The position numbers and the translations under genes were made by a program. This document shows positions 25,201-37,200 of a stretch of 64,000 nucleotides of DNA, piece by piece (within the stretch, counting starts at the first letter, position 1; every line of letters starts with the position of its first letter). Source of the stretch: Muricea muricata (Eukaryota > Cnidaria > Anthozoa > Malacalcyonacea > Plexauridae); the NCBI GenBank assembly GCA_963855995.1, contig OY979718.1:22188282-22252281 (forward strand), read 5' to 3'. The notes beneath the pieces were generated by a model that made no database searches, was not told where the DNA came from, and was given only the letters and a program-made list of their open reading frames with translations.

Positions 25201-28200
25201 GGTGTGGTGTGGTGTGGTGTGGTGTGGTGTGGTGTGGTGTGGTGTGGTGTGGTGTGGTATGGTATGGTATGGTATGGTATGGTATGGTATGGTATGGTAT
25301 GGTATGGTATGGTATGGTATGGTATGGTATGGTAAGGTATGGTAAGGTATGGTATGGTATGGTATGGTATGGTATGGTATGGTATGGTATGGTATGGTAT
25401 GGTATGGTATGGTATGGTATGGTATGGTATGGTATGGTATGGTATGGTATGGTATGGTATGGTATGGTATGGTATGGTATGGTATGGTATGGTATGGTAT
25501 GGTATGGTATGGTATGGTATGGTATGGTATGGTATGGTATGGTATGGTATGGTATGGTATGGTATGGTATGGTATGGTATGGTATGGTATGGTATGGTAT
25601 GGTATGGTATGGTATGGTATGGTATGGTATGGTATGGTATGGCATCGTATGGCATAGTATGGCATGCATGGTATGGCACGACGTGTTGCTGTGTGGCATG
25701 TTGCAATACTGTGTCATACGTTTATGCTATGGTAATGCAATCATACGGTATCGCATTGCGATAATGCATTTTTGCTACTTACGGTAAAAGATAATCAGTG
25801 CAAAACTTTGGTAAAGGTTTCATAATCATCAACATAGCAACTTGTAATGACAACATAGTCATGCAGTCATTGTTTTCGCCGCAGCCATCGCTGTATTCAG
25901 ATCCTTTATCAAGGACACCATTTTCATTTGTACTCTAAAGTTTTAGAAAATTTAGATCATCTCTCAGTCAGGCACAGGGCTTTGTCCAAAAATAACAACA
26001 ACCTAATGCTATAAATTGATTACACAAGTGCTCGCAGAAAACCCTCTAAGCACAGCTGGGGGGTCAACTACGAGAACTAAAATAACAGTGTCAGAATATC
26101 AACTTCCTGGTAGTTGTTTTTAGCTGCATGTGTGATTTATGATTTTACTTATCGTGTACTTAGTCACTTTATACATATTTAACTCACCCCTCTAAAGAAA
26201 GCGATGTAATACAATGAAGCATAGGAGTTCACAAATTGAAAAGCAAACAACTTCAAGATAAGAGCATCATCGTAAGACGTTTGAGTGCGATGATTTTCTG
26301 AAAGATATTCAAAACAAACTCTAAATCATGGAAAAATTTTGGTGTTCATGACTGAATAGAATAAAAAGTGATAAATCCTAAAGATCATATCAAATGATCA
26401 TATTAAGGGTGATATGATCATATTTGGACATTTGAAAAAATGGACGCGAGGCAAAAAATGTCCTGCGAACGGGAACAAATTTGCAGTCATAATGATACCG
26501 CTGGTTTCACCCCGAGATAAATTCTGTCAATAAACAGCAAATCATTATCAGTGACGCCATATTAATGCAATTTCATTCTCAGGCATAGGACTTTTTTCTG
26601 CCCACCGCTAAGTTTTTAAACGGTAAGAGCTTAGCATCATGTTTTTCAAAAATAAATTACACTATGAAAAAAACCCCATTTCTTGTCATATACACTTTAA
26701 AGTGGCAGTGCAATAAGGTGGTATTTTTTCAAGATTATACACCTTCCAATTACTATACTCGTGTAAACTTTGCACAAATGCACGCTTGTTACTTTCATTC
26801 GGTTCTTAAATCTAACTGCTATTTAGTAAGCATGAATAGATCACATGTGATGCAATGCATTGCAAGCTATTTGATTCTTTTGAAACAAACAATGAGACAA
26901 ATTATCGAGAAACTTAAAAACGCCTTGTTGGCTTATTTTGACACGATGTTTAATTGAGATAAAGACTGCTTGAATTAGTTTTCGCGACCATACGTGCCAC
27001 TTAACGGTAGCGTTTATACATGCATCATGGCGTCGGGGTCTATTTTTAATCAGGCGAATTTGCTTTAGTGATCCGACGCGAGAATTAAGAAACGTGTTTT
27101 GTTGTCAAAGATGCTCTAACAGTGAATTTTCTATTCAGGCAAAAAAAAATTGCATGGAAAACACTGGTTATTAACCAGGTTATTCTTCAGATGGGACAGT
27201 AAAAGTCATGTCAAATAGAATCCATTGCAACTTTTAATGTCAGAAAATCTGATAGGCACTTATAGTACGTATTCCATATAAGGTAAGTGATTGCACAATA
27301 TGCAAGAGCATATACACGACGCTGAAGAGCATATACACGACGCTGAAGAGCATATACATGACGCTCGAAAATAACAACATGGCGCATACAGAGAGAGGCT
27401 CAGCCTTACTCGCCCTTCGGGCTCGCGCTTTAGCTAAATTTGGTGAAGTAGATACAGTCCCAGTGAGGGAGAATAACCCTTTTAAAATTGAGAAAAAATA
27501 TAAGAATATAAGAAAAAAAAGTATTCGTGTGTTAAGAACAAAAAAAAGCATAAAAGAAAAGCACGTAACCGGGCTCGAACCCGAAACAAACATGGCTAAA
27601 GCGCACGACCTAGACCACTGAGCTAATGCGGCGAATCGAAAGTTTACCGTTAAAAACTAAATTTATACTGCTTATGTAACCTATTATATTTGACACGTCG
27701 TGTATATGCTCTTCAGCGTCGTGTATATGCTCTTCAGCGTCGTGTATATGCTCTTGCATATTAAGTATATACTAGTCCATATATGGAATACGTACGGTAA
27801 CTACATATGGAAAATCTTTTTTCGCTTCCTGAAACTGTAATCAAATCATGCAATTCAAACATGTATCAAAAAGGCTAAGTTTTGTACTTACCCCACTCTG
27901 TCAGAATTACGGCGAGGCGTTGATAACACTAGAATGATTAAAATTAATCAATGGATTATTAAAGCTTAAAAAAATTACTAGAAATTTTAAAAATAACGTA
28001 TGGCCTCATAAAATTAAGAGTAACTTAACGAATAAAGTCATTGAAATATTGAACAAATACACGACAGGGGCAGGTTGTACGAAGGACGAATATTTCTAAT
28101 GATTGGTGATTTTTCCCTCCCTCAAAATAAGACGTCAAGAGTTTTAGTAACTGCAATTTGAAAATGCATTATTAATATCAATTGTTAGGCTCATATTAGC

Positions 28201-31200
28201 AATTTAAAGTATCTTGCTCAAGTCCCTGGATTCCAGCGGATAGTTCTATTCGACCCTCGCACAACTGGATTACATGGTAAAAACTGGTCATGTCCTGCAG
28301 TGGTACCAAAATTTACAAAACAAAATACAAAAACGTTGACCTCACTAATTCCACTCTGAACCATAAGTCTATAACTGAAGTGTGAGCTTGGTTCTACACC
28401 TTGGTCAATGTTATTTCCTTCTCATCAATATTGATAGTACAAAATGAATAGTGCTTTTGACGCATATTCAATTATTCATTGGCTCAACTCTCAGTATCCT
28501 CGTACTATGTACTTCCTACAAATTATTTATAGATAAAACATACCTTTCCCATCACCATAATACAGACTGTATTTAAAAAAGAAGACGTCACACTGGCCAA
28601 AGTTGGTCCTATAGAACCTTCTCTATCAAATATATCAACACGAGACACCACACGATATATAATGACTCCAACAGTTGCTGCTATCACCAAGCATACCTGT
28701 ACATATTAGAAAGAAATTTTATACACATGCAGGCATAAAGCTGGTTGGTTAATCTTAAACATGGCTCGCACTAGAAGATAGGTAAGGTAATCGAACTTTG
28801 GAGTTTTCTATCGAGTTCATTATCTAATATACAGAAATCATTCCTTCGTTGTCGGAAAGACCAGGCTTTTAGCTTTCGATTGTCAACAATTTTTTGAAAT
28901 TTGAAAAAAAAATTGAGCATAATTACAACGAATCAAATGAAAAAACAAAAGAAAAGCGAATTAACCATTTACCTTTCACGAGAAACAATAAACGTCCCTA
29001 ATAAGATGCATCATTACCTAAAATTTGTAAATTTTAATTCTCAAATTGAAATAAATTTCACTAAATTCAGATTTTCACTAAATTCGCAATGGAACAAATT
29101 CGCATTTGTACAAATGCGATTTCGACCGGCAATTTTTATGTGATTCGTATTTGCTCAATTTTTCTTCAAATTTCACAATAACGGTGGCGTTCATCAAAAT
29201 TAAAAGCCTGGTCTGACGAAGTTCGAACTGTGAAAAAATTATTTCTGTATGCTAAACATTTGGCGCATTATAGCACTCTAAAGTACCATTACGTTTTTTT
29301 ATACACCCTGTATAAGCATTTTAAAACACCAGAAACGAGCTTACCATAAACAAAAGAACGCTAAGGGAGCCAAGCAGTTTCTTATATTTCTTTATTAAAG
29401 GATAAACCCACACATCTTTTCCAGTAATTGGATCCTGTATAGATACACATTATTCCATATTAACGTTCTGTCATACAGAGATTTTTTTCGATACATGACT
29501 GGACTCTTCAAATCCAAAACGATAAACATTCCTGGGCAGTTACATCACCTTTTGTATCTTTGTTCCATAAAACTGGGGACGATTTGGTTCCTAAATAAAA
29601 ACATGAATATCAAATACGATTTTGTAGAAAATACATTTTCTAGGGAGTTATCCCAAGAAATACATACCTGTTCTTCGAAGTCGCTCACATCCCACTGATA
29701 AGCCAATTCTGCACTTTTACGTTTCCAGAATTCAAGAAATATTGTTCCTAGGAGAAATATATTTCCATGGCATATTAAATTTTAATCCGGTTTTTTGAAC
29801 CATCTTAAATTGGTGGAATCATAAATGCCAAGGACAGTGATTGCGGTTACACTAAGGAGCAAAAGAAACGATAAATAACTTACCCCACAAACAAATGATA
29901 AGAGCGAAAAATGGAGTTGCATCATTATCAAACGAATCTCGTAGCCATCCTTGCACTGTATCCCCAACTGATAATGTATCGTTGCCAGTTCTGCCTTCCT
30001 CAATTCTATACAGGGGAAATATTGTTGTTGTCATTTGTGACCTAGCTACAACAACCTGTTATCATCGCAGACATTGTACGGTCTTTGGGTGCCGAAAATT
30101 ACAGAGCAATCGCTTATTGGAGGTTTCGAGGTACGGCCCTTCGAATGTAGCTTTATTCACCTGTATAAGTCATACACTACCAAGCAAGTGGCTCGATTTT
30201 AAATGTGAATAGTAAATTGAGGCAGCAAAAGTTCTAAAACAATTTTTGATGGAAAGAAATAAAAAGAATTGTTGAACTGTAAAAGACATTTGCACTGCTT
30301 TGTACAATGCATATACATTAAATTTTAGCGAGTCATCTTCTTTAAGAAGACGTCCGTACAAGAAGTAGAACAAGATTTTGAACAAGAGCTTTCGCGAATG
30401 ACCTGCTCATCAAACAAAGTGTTTTTGCTATTCGTTGACTAGATTCCTTTTTTCGATTACATACAAATATAGACAGGGTCCTTAAATGCTAAAATGTTTG
30501 CTAAAGTTGCCTATTTTTTGCCAGGAAAATGGAATTAATCAGCAAAAAGAAATGGAATGAGATTACGATTTCAGCAAAACAACGAATACGACGATAGGAC
30601 TTGCGCACTGGGATAACGAGATTTAGTCGAAAATTTGAGCTGAAGTTCATCATCATCTCAAGCGATTAGCTGAACGTTTCGTTGCTGTGAGGAAGTTAAT
30701 TAAAACCGATGTTTCAACAATAAAACATCGGGAAAAAGTAATACGTACGTGAAACGTTGCCCTTCGCCCCAGACCACATTCGGTTAGTGTACTTATTAGT
30801 ATTATCATTTCAAAATTAAATATGTAATTCTAACACGTAGAAGAGTTAGATCAGGCCTGTAAAAATCTACACTATATTCGTCATTTGGTCACCATAGATT
30901 ATATATTTAGGTTTAATTTCAAAGTGATTTAAATTAATTTAACGATTTTAAGTTAATTGTCGAGCTTACCTGCCAGCATTTTGGTGCTCTATTAGTTCTA
31001 CAGTTCTAAATAAGGATACGATTAGTATGATTAAGTTAGAATTTATTGTTCTTGTTATGAAGTTTATTTTTTAAATATGTTATATTTTTATTCACTTGAT
31101 TAATGTGATTAATGTATATTCATTATTAACTTCAATGAGCTATAAGTATACTGGTTTACGTCGATATTATATTTATAGTTATGTTATATTAAATTCTTGT

Positions 31201-34200
31201 CATGATAAATACTAATTTCCCCTTATTTAGTTTTAACTGAGAATTGGTTTCAATGATTAGAGAAAAATTACAGTATCCAGTTACTGACTCCATATTTAGC
31301 CACAATTAATATTTTGTCAATTATTAATTTTTATTCCATTAGTAGCAAATCATCCAAATGCTGAAGATTAATCCATTAAGGAGAGGGGCACGCGTGTTAG
31401 TTACTGCAATTAAGTCCATTATATACACCAGGTTTCAAATTATTCTTGCTTCCTACTGGTCAAACGCGTATCACATGATAGTTTAGCCTGTTCACAAACC
31501 TAACTCTAAAAGAGTAAGGTCTGTTAAGACTTAAAGAATTACTTGTCCTGGCCGAGAGAAGAATGCTAACTATATTCAAGGTTTACATTGCAAATGTTTG
31601 CTTCTAGTGCAATTTATCCTAGAGATATTTTACAGGAAAAAATGGAAATTGAAAATTTTCTTGATGTATTATACTATAATATTGCACAAATTAATTCTTC
31701 AAAACCTGACATTTAATTTATGCATGGACAAGAAATCTTTCAAGTGTTCGCAGACCTTATTCATTCTGATTTAGGTCTGTGCACAGGCTAATGATAGTGA
31801 AGAAATTCGACTTTCCCCCTATAGCAACACATCTGAGCCTTAGACATGCATTCTATTTATTTACCGGTAAATAACTCTGATTTCGGGTTCAAAAAACATA
31901 CTGCTTCCTTCGAGCACAATCAGTAAGTGTTAAATATCAAATGTGGCCATACATACGCGTTGGAGAATCCCCACAATGCCACAATAAGGCCAATTACCAT
32001 CGGAATCCACAGAGAACTGATCAGCAATCCTGAAAGTTCAGTGAAAATACATTTCTGCAAACTGGTAAATGTCAGTGCTATCAATGTTGTACCGATATTA
32101 TATTATGTGGAAAAAAACCTCCTGATATTTCATCACCTAGGACACGAAACTTCAACGTTTCAGCGACAAAGAGTTCAGTCACAAGATTTGAATCCGAAGC
32201 TGACATATTTCAGGGTTAGCTTGCCACAAACTAGACTCTGGACGCACCCCACTTGTACCAGAACAATGGGACAGTTTATGAACGACAGTTCAAGTGACTT
32301 ACAAAGAGATCAAAGAAGTTATTAAGCACGTTTTTAAGGGACTTACGGCTGTTACTCATCTCAAAAATTATATTTTCCATCTGCACTCACTAAAAGCTAA
32401 GTTTCTCGCTAACTGCCTGCTCGAATTTTAGCCATTGTTAGCAAGCTGGATGGTAGGGCTTTCAAACGGTATATATCTTGCCAATTGGCTATGTTTGTGC
32501 TTTTTGAATGTCTATTTGAATACGCTACTTCATACATGCAGTCTGTAAATTGAAAACTGTGTGACGTACTAAGCACTTCTGAAGTGCATACTTAATGTAG
32601 TATAGTAGTCAAGTACATCGTGTAACATGCTTATATATAAGTTTGCAACTTTTCCCTCTATACTTAGGGAATATGACTCGAAATCAGACATCCAAGAATG
32701 CATACTAATGTGGATAATTTTGAAGATTGCCTTTTGAGCATCGATTTTTGTGTGTTCAATTTTGCACAAAGTAGTGGAAAATTTAACCTATTTTAACCAA
32801 TGGTTATCGTAATCTGCGCTGTTTGAGACAACGCTGAATAATACATTTCCGTATTTGAATTAACCAGTGGCCAACTCTGTGTTAATTTTCAGTGGCAAAT
32901 TTTGAAATTTGCAAATAGTATGAAAAATGCAATTTTGCAAAAACAATCTAAATTTTGAACAATTAATGTGGCTGCAAAGAGAAAGGCTAACACATTTGAA
33001 TGATCACATTTGAAAATTGAAACTGGAGAATTGAGTCCAGTTTTGACGTTTTATACCCTATAAGACAATGATACATATTCTATGTTGTCATATAATGAGC
33101 GTGCTCGTGTTAGCCTCGCCGATACAGCTTCTTACGTATGCACATGTACCATGACGTATACAACAAAACTTTATTGAGCCTAAATGATTAGACACTTTCA
33201 GAATCTCTATTTGCTTAGACGCAACCCTCAATGATTAGACACTTTTAGAATCCCAATTTCCGACTTCAGACTCAATTAAACGCATGCTTCTAATACATGA
33301 TATCTCTAACTGTTAGTTGCCTGCTGGAAACTACGTCACACATTGAGCAATTGTGTATTACAGCTTAATAGTACAGCTTAACACGTACCTAGCCAAGCAA
33401 AGTACAAAGCAATCTGTTCCCCAAAGTAGTTTCTAATTTTCCACAACGGCTGAAACTTCTTCCATTTTATCCAAGTATCATTAAGATTCTTGCGAGGATC
33501 ATCTTCCTTGACGTCACTTAAGCTAGAGAGAAAACTGGCATTGCCTATACTTTCTTCATCGGATGCATCAGAGAACATTGGATCCAATTTCGAAGGTGTA
33601 TGAATACATAATGCATCCGAATATACACCATGCATCAACATGTATGCCAGACCTGTATGAAAAAGAAGTAAGGTTAATATAACAAATAGTATATAATAAT
33701 AATAAAATTGTGTGATGCTTGAATGTCTTGTCTGTTCTAAGTTTGTACCAAGTGTACAGTGCAGGACAGGACAGTACAGTAAAGTGCACCACAAACAATA
33801 TAGCGCAGTTCAATTTAATTTATAGAACAGCACACAGTACCATGCTGTACTGACATATTGTACAGACTGGAGAGAAGTGTAGATATGGTCTGAAACCATA
33901 CCTTTCAGGCAACGTGTTCATCTTTTTGTTCGTGTTTATGCTGACTTGTGCATGGTGAAGACAATAGTGTTGCCTAGCTCGCCGAAGCACTCAACCGTAC
34001 TGTTGAAATATTTTATAAGCAAAATTTTAAAAGATTTGTGCACGGTGAAGCCAACTCGACATAAAATCGTAACTCAATATAAACGCTTTGTAGTTCGCCG
34101 GGTTTCCAGACCATGTCTGGATTGACTATGTGCAATACAGTACATCATATAGCTAGTGAAGAGTAAAGGATTATTGACCCAGCGTGAGGTCTTTACCGTG

Positions 34201-37200
34201 AAATATCGGACTGAGGTTTTCCGCACTAAAAAAACCGAAGTCCGATATTTCACGATACAGACCGAACAAGCGAGGTCAATAAACTGTTTATTATATGGCT
34301 CCCAGTCATTTTCAGAGTTAGTGTGACATTTTGTATCTAAATGACGTCGATCGTGGTTTATTTAATTAGAATACAAAAAAGTTGAACATGACAAAACTTT
34401 ATTTTTTACACAGTCACAAAGTTTTCAAACATATTAATAAAACATTAATTTCATTAATAAGAATATTGCAAGCAGTAAAAAGTGCCGATTAAAAACACTG
34501 GGAAAAGCCCAGTCCAAATACGGAAATTTACAGACCACGGTCCGAATATGGGTTTTTACGGACCGCACGTCGACCAATCAGAATGCAGGATTCTTCAAAG
34601 CCATATAATAAAGTACGGTATACAACTGGATGGCATTAAGTAGCATAAGACAGTAGACAGGTAGATTACATACCAATTGGAACGAGTTATCAAGAATAGC
34701 TTAAATGTAGCGTAAACTTCCCACAAAAAAACTGGGATTTGAATCTAAACTACAACTTCAACATGCTGGCTAACATACTTACCAACAGTTTTTATATAGG
34801 AATTAAGGGACAAAATAATGTATCAGCACTTTCTTTTTTGACTTTTTAGCTACATTGAGCTACGCTATGTGATTGTCTCAGGAAACTGTTTACCTTGATT
34901 ACTTCTGTGCACTTGCCAAGTATTCACATCTGTATTTTCTTTAAGATTTAAGTTAATGAGAATATGGTACACCTTGAAACATAAATGTTAATTCCGTAAT
35001 GCATTTTAGGGTACTATCAAGCCACAATATACCATGTGATATAGTATAGTCGAAGAACCTAATTTAACGGTTATCTTTATGACGTCACACAAATCAACGA
35101 TAAAAGGATATGTCTGCGTTATATCCACAGCTTTATATATCACGTAAATTGTGGTCATACACTGTTTGTGCATAAGGATAGCTCCTATACAGTATATATT
35201 GTATGGGAGATTCTCTAAATGCTCCAGGACCGCTGGAAAAAAGAGCCTCCCCCCATATACACACACACACGTGGCATAGGGTTCGTTGATTAATCCAACG
35301 AAAATTCACAGCAAACTTTTCACAGTGCATTTTATATACATAGAGAATAATACACGGGTGCGCGAAAATACCAGATTTATTTCATGATATCTTACGAGTG
35401 AGCGCAGCGAACGAGTGAGAAATATCATGTTCAACACGAGATTTTCTATAAACTACAGGTTTTCCACCAATATAACATGTCCAGAAGCTATGATTGGTAA
35501 TTGTTTGAAAAGCGATAATTTTCACATGTGAAATTATCATAAATAATCTCACATACATGTGAGATTATCAGTTTTATCAGTGCCCGAAATCCTTATAAAG
35601 CACTGTACTTTATACGTGTATAATAAATAAGTTTATGCCATACATATAGAGATTTACGCGAGGTAAACGGGTGAAATAAAAATCGTATTTTCACTGTAGA
35701 GAAGCGAATAAGCGTTTTCATTGGCCGTACGATTTTTTTCACCAGTGAAAATTTATCGTATCAGCATTTTGATTGGCTATACGGTTTTTCTCACTAGTGA
35801 AGAAAATCGTATTCTCATTTTGCTCATAACATGGCCGCCGTGTTGGGGAAGGAGCGAAAGGGTATTTGGCTTTTATATCTAAAACAAGAAGAGTTTCCCC
35901 AATAAAAAACATGAAACGGAAAGAAGAACAGCTTTGACTCACTATTTAGGCCAAATAACGGAGAAACAAATGGTATGATTCTGTTTTGAGAGTTCAATAT
36001 TTTGTTTCGACATTGTTCGTCTTTGACAGGTTTCCAGTTTTAAAATAATCTCTATATGTTTGGCATAAACAAATTACTGCATGGTTGGCTCGTTTGTACG
36101 ATTTTTATTATGCACTTGTTGTGAAAGATTGCTAAACTCTCTCGTTTGCTGCGCTCACTCGTTCGTTTAGCAATCTTTCACAACTCGTGCATAAAAATCG
36201 TACGCACTCGCCAACCATGCAGTAATCTCTATGTAATGAACAGTCTTAACTGATACTGCCCAATGTTGAGCACTAAATCATCATCTAAGCCAGGGGAGGG
36301 GGGGGGGGTGTAATCGAAGGAATTACGCGATATAACTAATGTTTCATCATCATACTCAATCTCATCAGCTATGTCATGTACAAGTACTAGTTAACAAAGG
36401 AATATTTAAATTGTCCGAGTCACTCACCAGTAAAGTTCGAAGTGAAGGTCGGAAAAAGGAATTAGGATCTTCACTACCCTCATATATTTCTCTTTTTGTC
36501 GCACAGAATAACGCACTGACCATATCAACTGAAGTAAAATAACATCATTACATCAATGACTTGCATTTTACCTCGTGGTGAAATTTAAGGTGCATAGCGA
36601 TAAGGCGTGGTTTGAGTTGTGTTTCAGTGTTACCACCCTTGAATGGCTTGCAAAAGTTCAATGAAGCACAAAATAAAAGACAAATTTGTGGCTTACATTC
36701 TTTAGCTTGAAAACGTTTAATATGCGAATGGGTGAGTACAGTAGTTATTACATGTACATAGCGACACAGAAGGTTGTTACAATGTTGATATTTTGTTGAA
36801 ACTGATGCATGAGAATACAAAAGTACGTTACTAGGAATTGTTAAACGATGCGACCAATAGTCTTACTGAATTACAACGTTCGGACCGGGCAATTGTCGAG
36901 ACATGAATAGCCATGTCCGTAAATCGGTCACACAGCCAAAAATGAACAACCTGTTCTGGCCTGATGAAAACAACATTGAACAATGTTTTGCTGCCACCAT
37001 TGTTCAACGTTGTCAACAATACTAAACAAGTTGTTGAGCCTGAACTAGCCTGCAATCTGGTCTAGCAATGCTGAACAAAATTGCTGACAGCCTTGAACAA
37101 TGTGGGCAGGCTGACAACCTTGAACAATGTGGGCATTGTTCAATACTGTTTTCATCGGACCAGATTAGGTTGTTCATTTTTTGCTGTGTATAAATTCGTG

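Noticed and set aside
24984..25787. Open frames up to 267 codons on both strands in the pentanucleotide array
   Set aside because: A 5-bp unit without stop codons is open in every frame. The periodic peptides (MVWYG, PYHTI types) are artefacts, and the region is an anoctamin intron.
27561..27632. Functional tRNA gene on the minus strand
   Set aside because: The A and B boxes are good, but acceptor, T and anticodon stems mispair. Kept only as a tRNA-like pseudogene.
34120..34152. Candidate for the missing anoctamin exon (acceptor cttcactag, reading LYDVLYCT)
   Set aside because: It resembles the expected VYxIL-x-RT segment, but an in-frame stop follows and no donor gives the required phase (length 1 mod 3).
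34776..34822. Second candidate for the missing anoctamin exon (ends ..IKTVG before GTAAGT)
   Set aside because: The end phase fits and would join to GLAYMLMHG, but no AG acceptor lies after the in-frame TGA upstream.
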